This document shows, one piece after another, positions 62,849-64,000 of a stretch of DNA of 64,000 bases (the stretch's first letter is position 1; each line of letters begins with the position of its first letter). Made by a program: the position numbers and the translations under genes. The stretch is from Sphingobium aromaticiconvertens (lineage in GTDB: Bacteria; Pseudomonadota; Alphaproteobacteria; Sphingomonadales; Sphingomonadaceae), in NCBI RefSeq assembly GCF_037154075.1, contig NZ_JBANRJ010000001.1:2599501-2663500 (forward strand), read 5' to 3'. The notes under the pieces were generated by a model. It saw nothing but the letters and a program-made list of their open reading frames with translations, made no database searches and had not been told where the DNA came from.

Positions 62849-63646
62849 TGTTGATTGCCGTTGAGAAGTGACCCGGGGTTTTCATCGAGAAGTGACCCAC
62901 CTTGCGATTATGTTTCGGATGTCACCGTTGGGTCAAGATGAGGTTTTCTCCTTTCGCGCTGTGGGCTGCTGAGCAGAGCTGTTTTTGAACCGGAAGCTGT
63001 CGTTGCCGGTTTCAAGGATGTGGCAGTGATGGGTCAGCCGATCGAGCAGCGCTGTGGTCATCTTGGCATCACCGAACACGGTGGCCCATTCACTGAAGCT
63101 GAGGTTGGTGGTGATGATGACGCTGGTGCGCTCGTAAAGTTTGCTGAGCAGATGGAACAGCAATGCACCGCCTGAGGCGCTGAACGGCAGATAGCCGAGC
63201 TCATCGAGGATCACGAGATCGGCGTGGGCGAGCCTTCCGGCGACCTGGCCTGCCTTGCCCTGGGCCTTCTCCTGTTCGAGCGCATTAACCAACTCGACGG
63301 TGGAGAAGAACCGCACCCGTTTTCGATGATGCTCGATGGCCTGAACGCCCAGCGCTGTCGCGATGTGGGTCTTGCCGGTGCCGGGGCCGCCGACCAGCAC
63401 GATGTTGTCGGCAACGTCGATAAACTCACAGCGGTGAAGCTGGCGCACCAGCGCTTCGTTGATCTCACTGCTGGCGAAGTCGAAGCCTGCCAGGTCGCGA
63501 TAGGCCGGGAACCGCGCAGCCTTGAGTTGATAGGATACCGATCGCACCTCTCGTTCAGCAGTTGTCATCGGTCGTGCAATTCTCCGCAAAAGTGGGCTTT
63601 GAAAATTCCCTAGTTGGTGGCCCCTTCATCTCATTCTGCCGGGGCT
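62849..63646 (-). mobile_element. IS21-family element, incomplete (istB side)
   Basis: Its end lies at 62849 with two copies of GAGAAGTGACCC (62862-62873 and 62886-62897), the multiple terminal repeats typical of IS21 ends. istB is on the minus strand but no istA precedes it; the sequence instead meets a palindrome centred at 63646/63647. So the istA side has been lost or replaced. Confidence 0.65.
62933..63568 (-). CDS. istB: IS21-family helper ATPase IstB, N-terminally short
   Basis: 211 residues from ATG 63568 (a TTG at 63589 extends it by 7). AAA+ ATPase that assists the IstA transposase. Walker A GGPGTGKT and Walker [11 protein letters not shown] are intact, as are [10 protein letters not shown] and [15 protein letters not shown] near the C terminus. 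Typical IstB proteins carry ~30-50 more N-terminal residues; these would lie across the junction at 63590-63646, so the 5' end has probably been lost. Confidence 0.88.
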   Translation of the reverse strand: MTTAEREVRSVSYQLKAARFPAYRDLAGFDFASSEINEALVRQLHRCEFIDVADNIVLVGGPGTGKTHIATALGVQAIEHHRKRVRFFSTVELVNALEQEKAQGKAGQVAGRLAHADLVILDELGYLPFSASGGALLFHLLSKLYERTSVIITTNLSFSEWATVFGDAKMTTALLDRLTHHCHILETGNDSFRFKNSSAQQPTARKEKTSS

Positions 63647-63667
63647 AGCCCCGGCAGAATGAGATGA
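63626..63667. repeat. 42-bp perfect palindrome between istB and istA
   Basis: The 21-nt half TCATCTCATTCTGCCGGGGC plus T is followed with no spacer by its exact reverse complement; the centre lies between 63646 and 63647 (CTAG). It separates the minus-strand istB from the plus-strand istA. It is the kind of structure produced when two identical element ends are joined head to head. Confidence 0.9.
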
Positions 63668-63712
63668 GCCGACATTGTCCTCATCTCCTTTGCAGACGCG
63701 GAGACGGGGCCG

Positions 63713-64000
63713 ATGATCCGACTTGGAGAATTGATGATGATCCTCGAACTACATCGGCAGGGTGTATCGATATCCGGCATTGCCCGACGCACTGGTCGCG
63801 ATCCCAAGACCATCCGAAAATATATCGAACGGGGCATCGAGGCCCCGGTTTACGGCCCTCGCATGCTGGGTCGACCGAACAAACTGGCACCCTATCTGGA
63901 ATTTTTGCGTGAGCGAGTGACGGCCTTTCCCGATCTGACTGCGGCGCGCCTGACGCGGGAAATCCGTGAGCTGGGATATATGGGCGCCTATACCGCGGTA
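63713..64000 (+). CDS. istA: IS21-family transposase IstA, N-terminal part (runs off the window)
   Basis: First 96 codons, open to the window end. Starts MIRLGELMMILELHRQG and contains the HTH used to bind the element ends (VSISGIARRTGRDPKTIRKY), then PYLEFLRERVTAFPDLTAAR. The catalytic integrase core lies outside the window. It is divergent from istB, so it belongs to a different IS21 copy or to a rearranged one. Confidence 0.88.
   Translation, partial: MIRLGELMMILELHRQGVSISGIARRTGRDPKTIRKYIERGIEAPVYGPRMLGRPNKLAPYLEFLRERVTAFPDLTAARLTREIRELGYMGAYTAV

Noticed and set aside
1..64000. tRNA genes, rRNA, CRISPR arrays, phage structural genes
   Set aside because: No cloverleaf with a T-loop motif, no regularly spaced repeats and no phage genes were seen on either strand.

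Overview
The window is high-GC alphaproteobacterial DNA that looks like a sphingomonad (Sphingobium, Novosphingobium or Sphingomonas type). The reasons are the pair of large TonB-dependent receptors with Sphingomonadaceae-style plugs, the density of SDR, LLM, sulfotransferase, DUF1214 and SnoaL families, the AraC and TetR control, a Ros/MucR-type protein, and IS3 (IS407-like) and IS21 elements at the right edge. This assignment comes from gene content alone. No tRNA, rRNA or CRISPR array was found.

Layout. 1-6402: an SDR and an MDR quinone oxidoreductase on the minus strand, a large MalT-like LuxR regulator, then a BKACE (DUF849) gene overlapping an AMACR-like CoA transferase/racemase. 6593-15954: a TonB-dependent receptor followed by a deazaflavin block: LLM oxidoreductase, fused FO synthase (CofGH), F420:NADP reductase (NpdG-like), a second LLM enzyme and a KstD-like FAD dehydrogenase. 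16025-20813: a third LLM enzyme, two adjacent Rieske-oxygenase-type genes that divide the Rieske and mononuclear-iron sites between them, a divergent TetR, a SnoaL-like protein and a 2Fe-2S ferredoxin. 20908-33476: sulfotransferase, AraC, SDR, VOC, tyrosine-phosphatase-like protein, DUF1214 protein, SnoaL, LLM number four, phosphotransferase, then a tight operon of sulfotransferase-SDR-DUF1214-VOC. 33473-39216: TetR, PRC-like secreted protein, MFS permease, deacylase remnant, aldo/keto reductase, 6PGDH-like reductase and a CMD-family protein. 39813-49724: AraC, second TonB receptor, SDR, SnoaL, P450, then aldehyde dehydrogenase and GMC oxidoreductase. 50794-57014: a minus-strand block of two SDRs, a phosphotransferase, DUF1214, sulfotransferase and AraC. 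57124-64000: decayed and mobile DNA: an IMP dehydrogenase pseudogene, a Phd/PIN toxin-antitoxin pair, a MucR-like protein with a histone-like tail, and nested insertion sequences with a 42-bp perfect palindrome.

Read together, the region is most simply a catabolic or biotransformation island for one or more hydrophobic cyclic compounds (steroid- or terpenoid-like is a guess). TonB receptors and MFS would handle uptake. P450, Rieske pair and ferredoxin would oxygenate. SDR, ALDH, GMC, KstD-like and F420/LLM enzymes would do redox steps, and CoA-transferase and BKACE would act on acyl intermediates. The FO synthase and F420 reductase give the region part of its own deazaflavin supply; CofC, CofD and CofE are not in the window. 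The strongest candidates for something new are the split Rieske pair and the FO/F420 module in a sphingomonad background.
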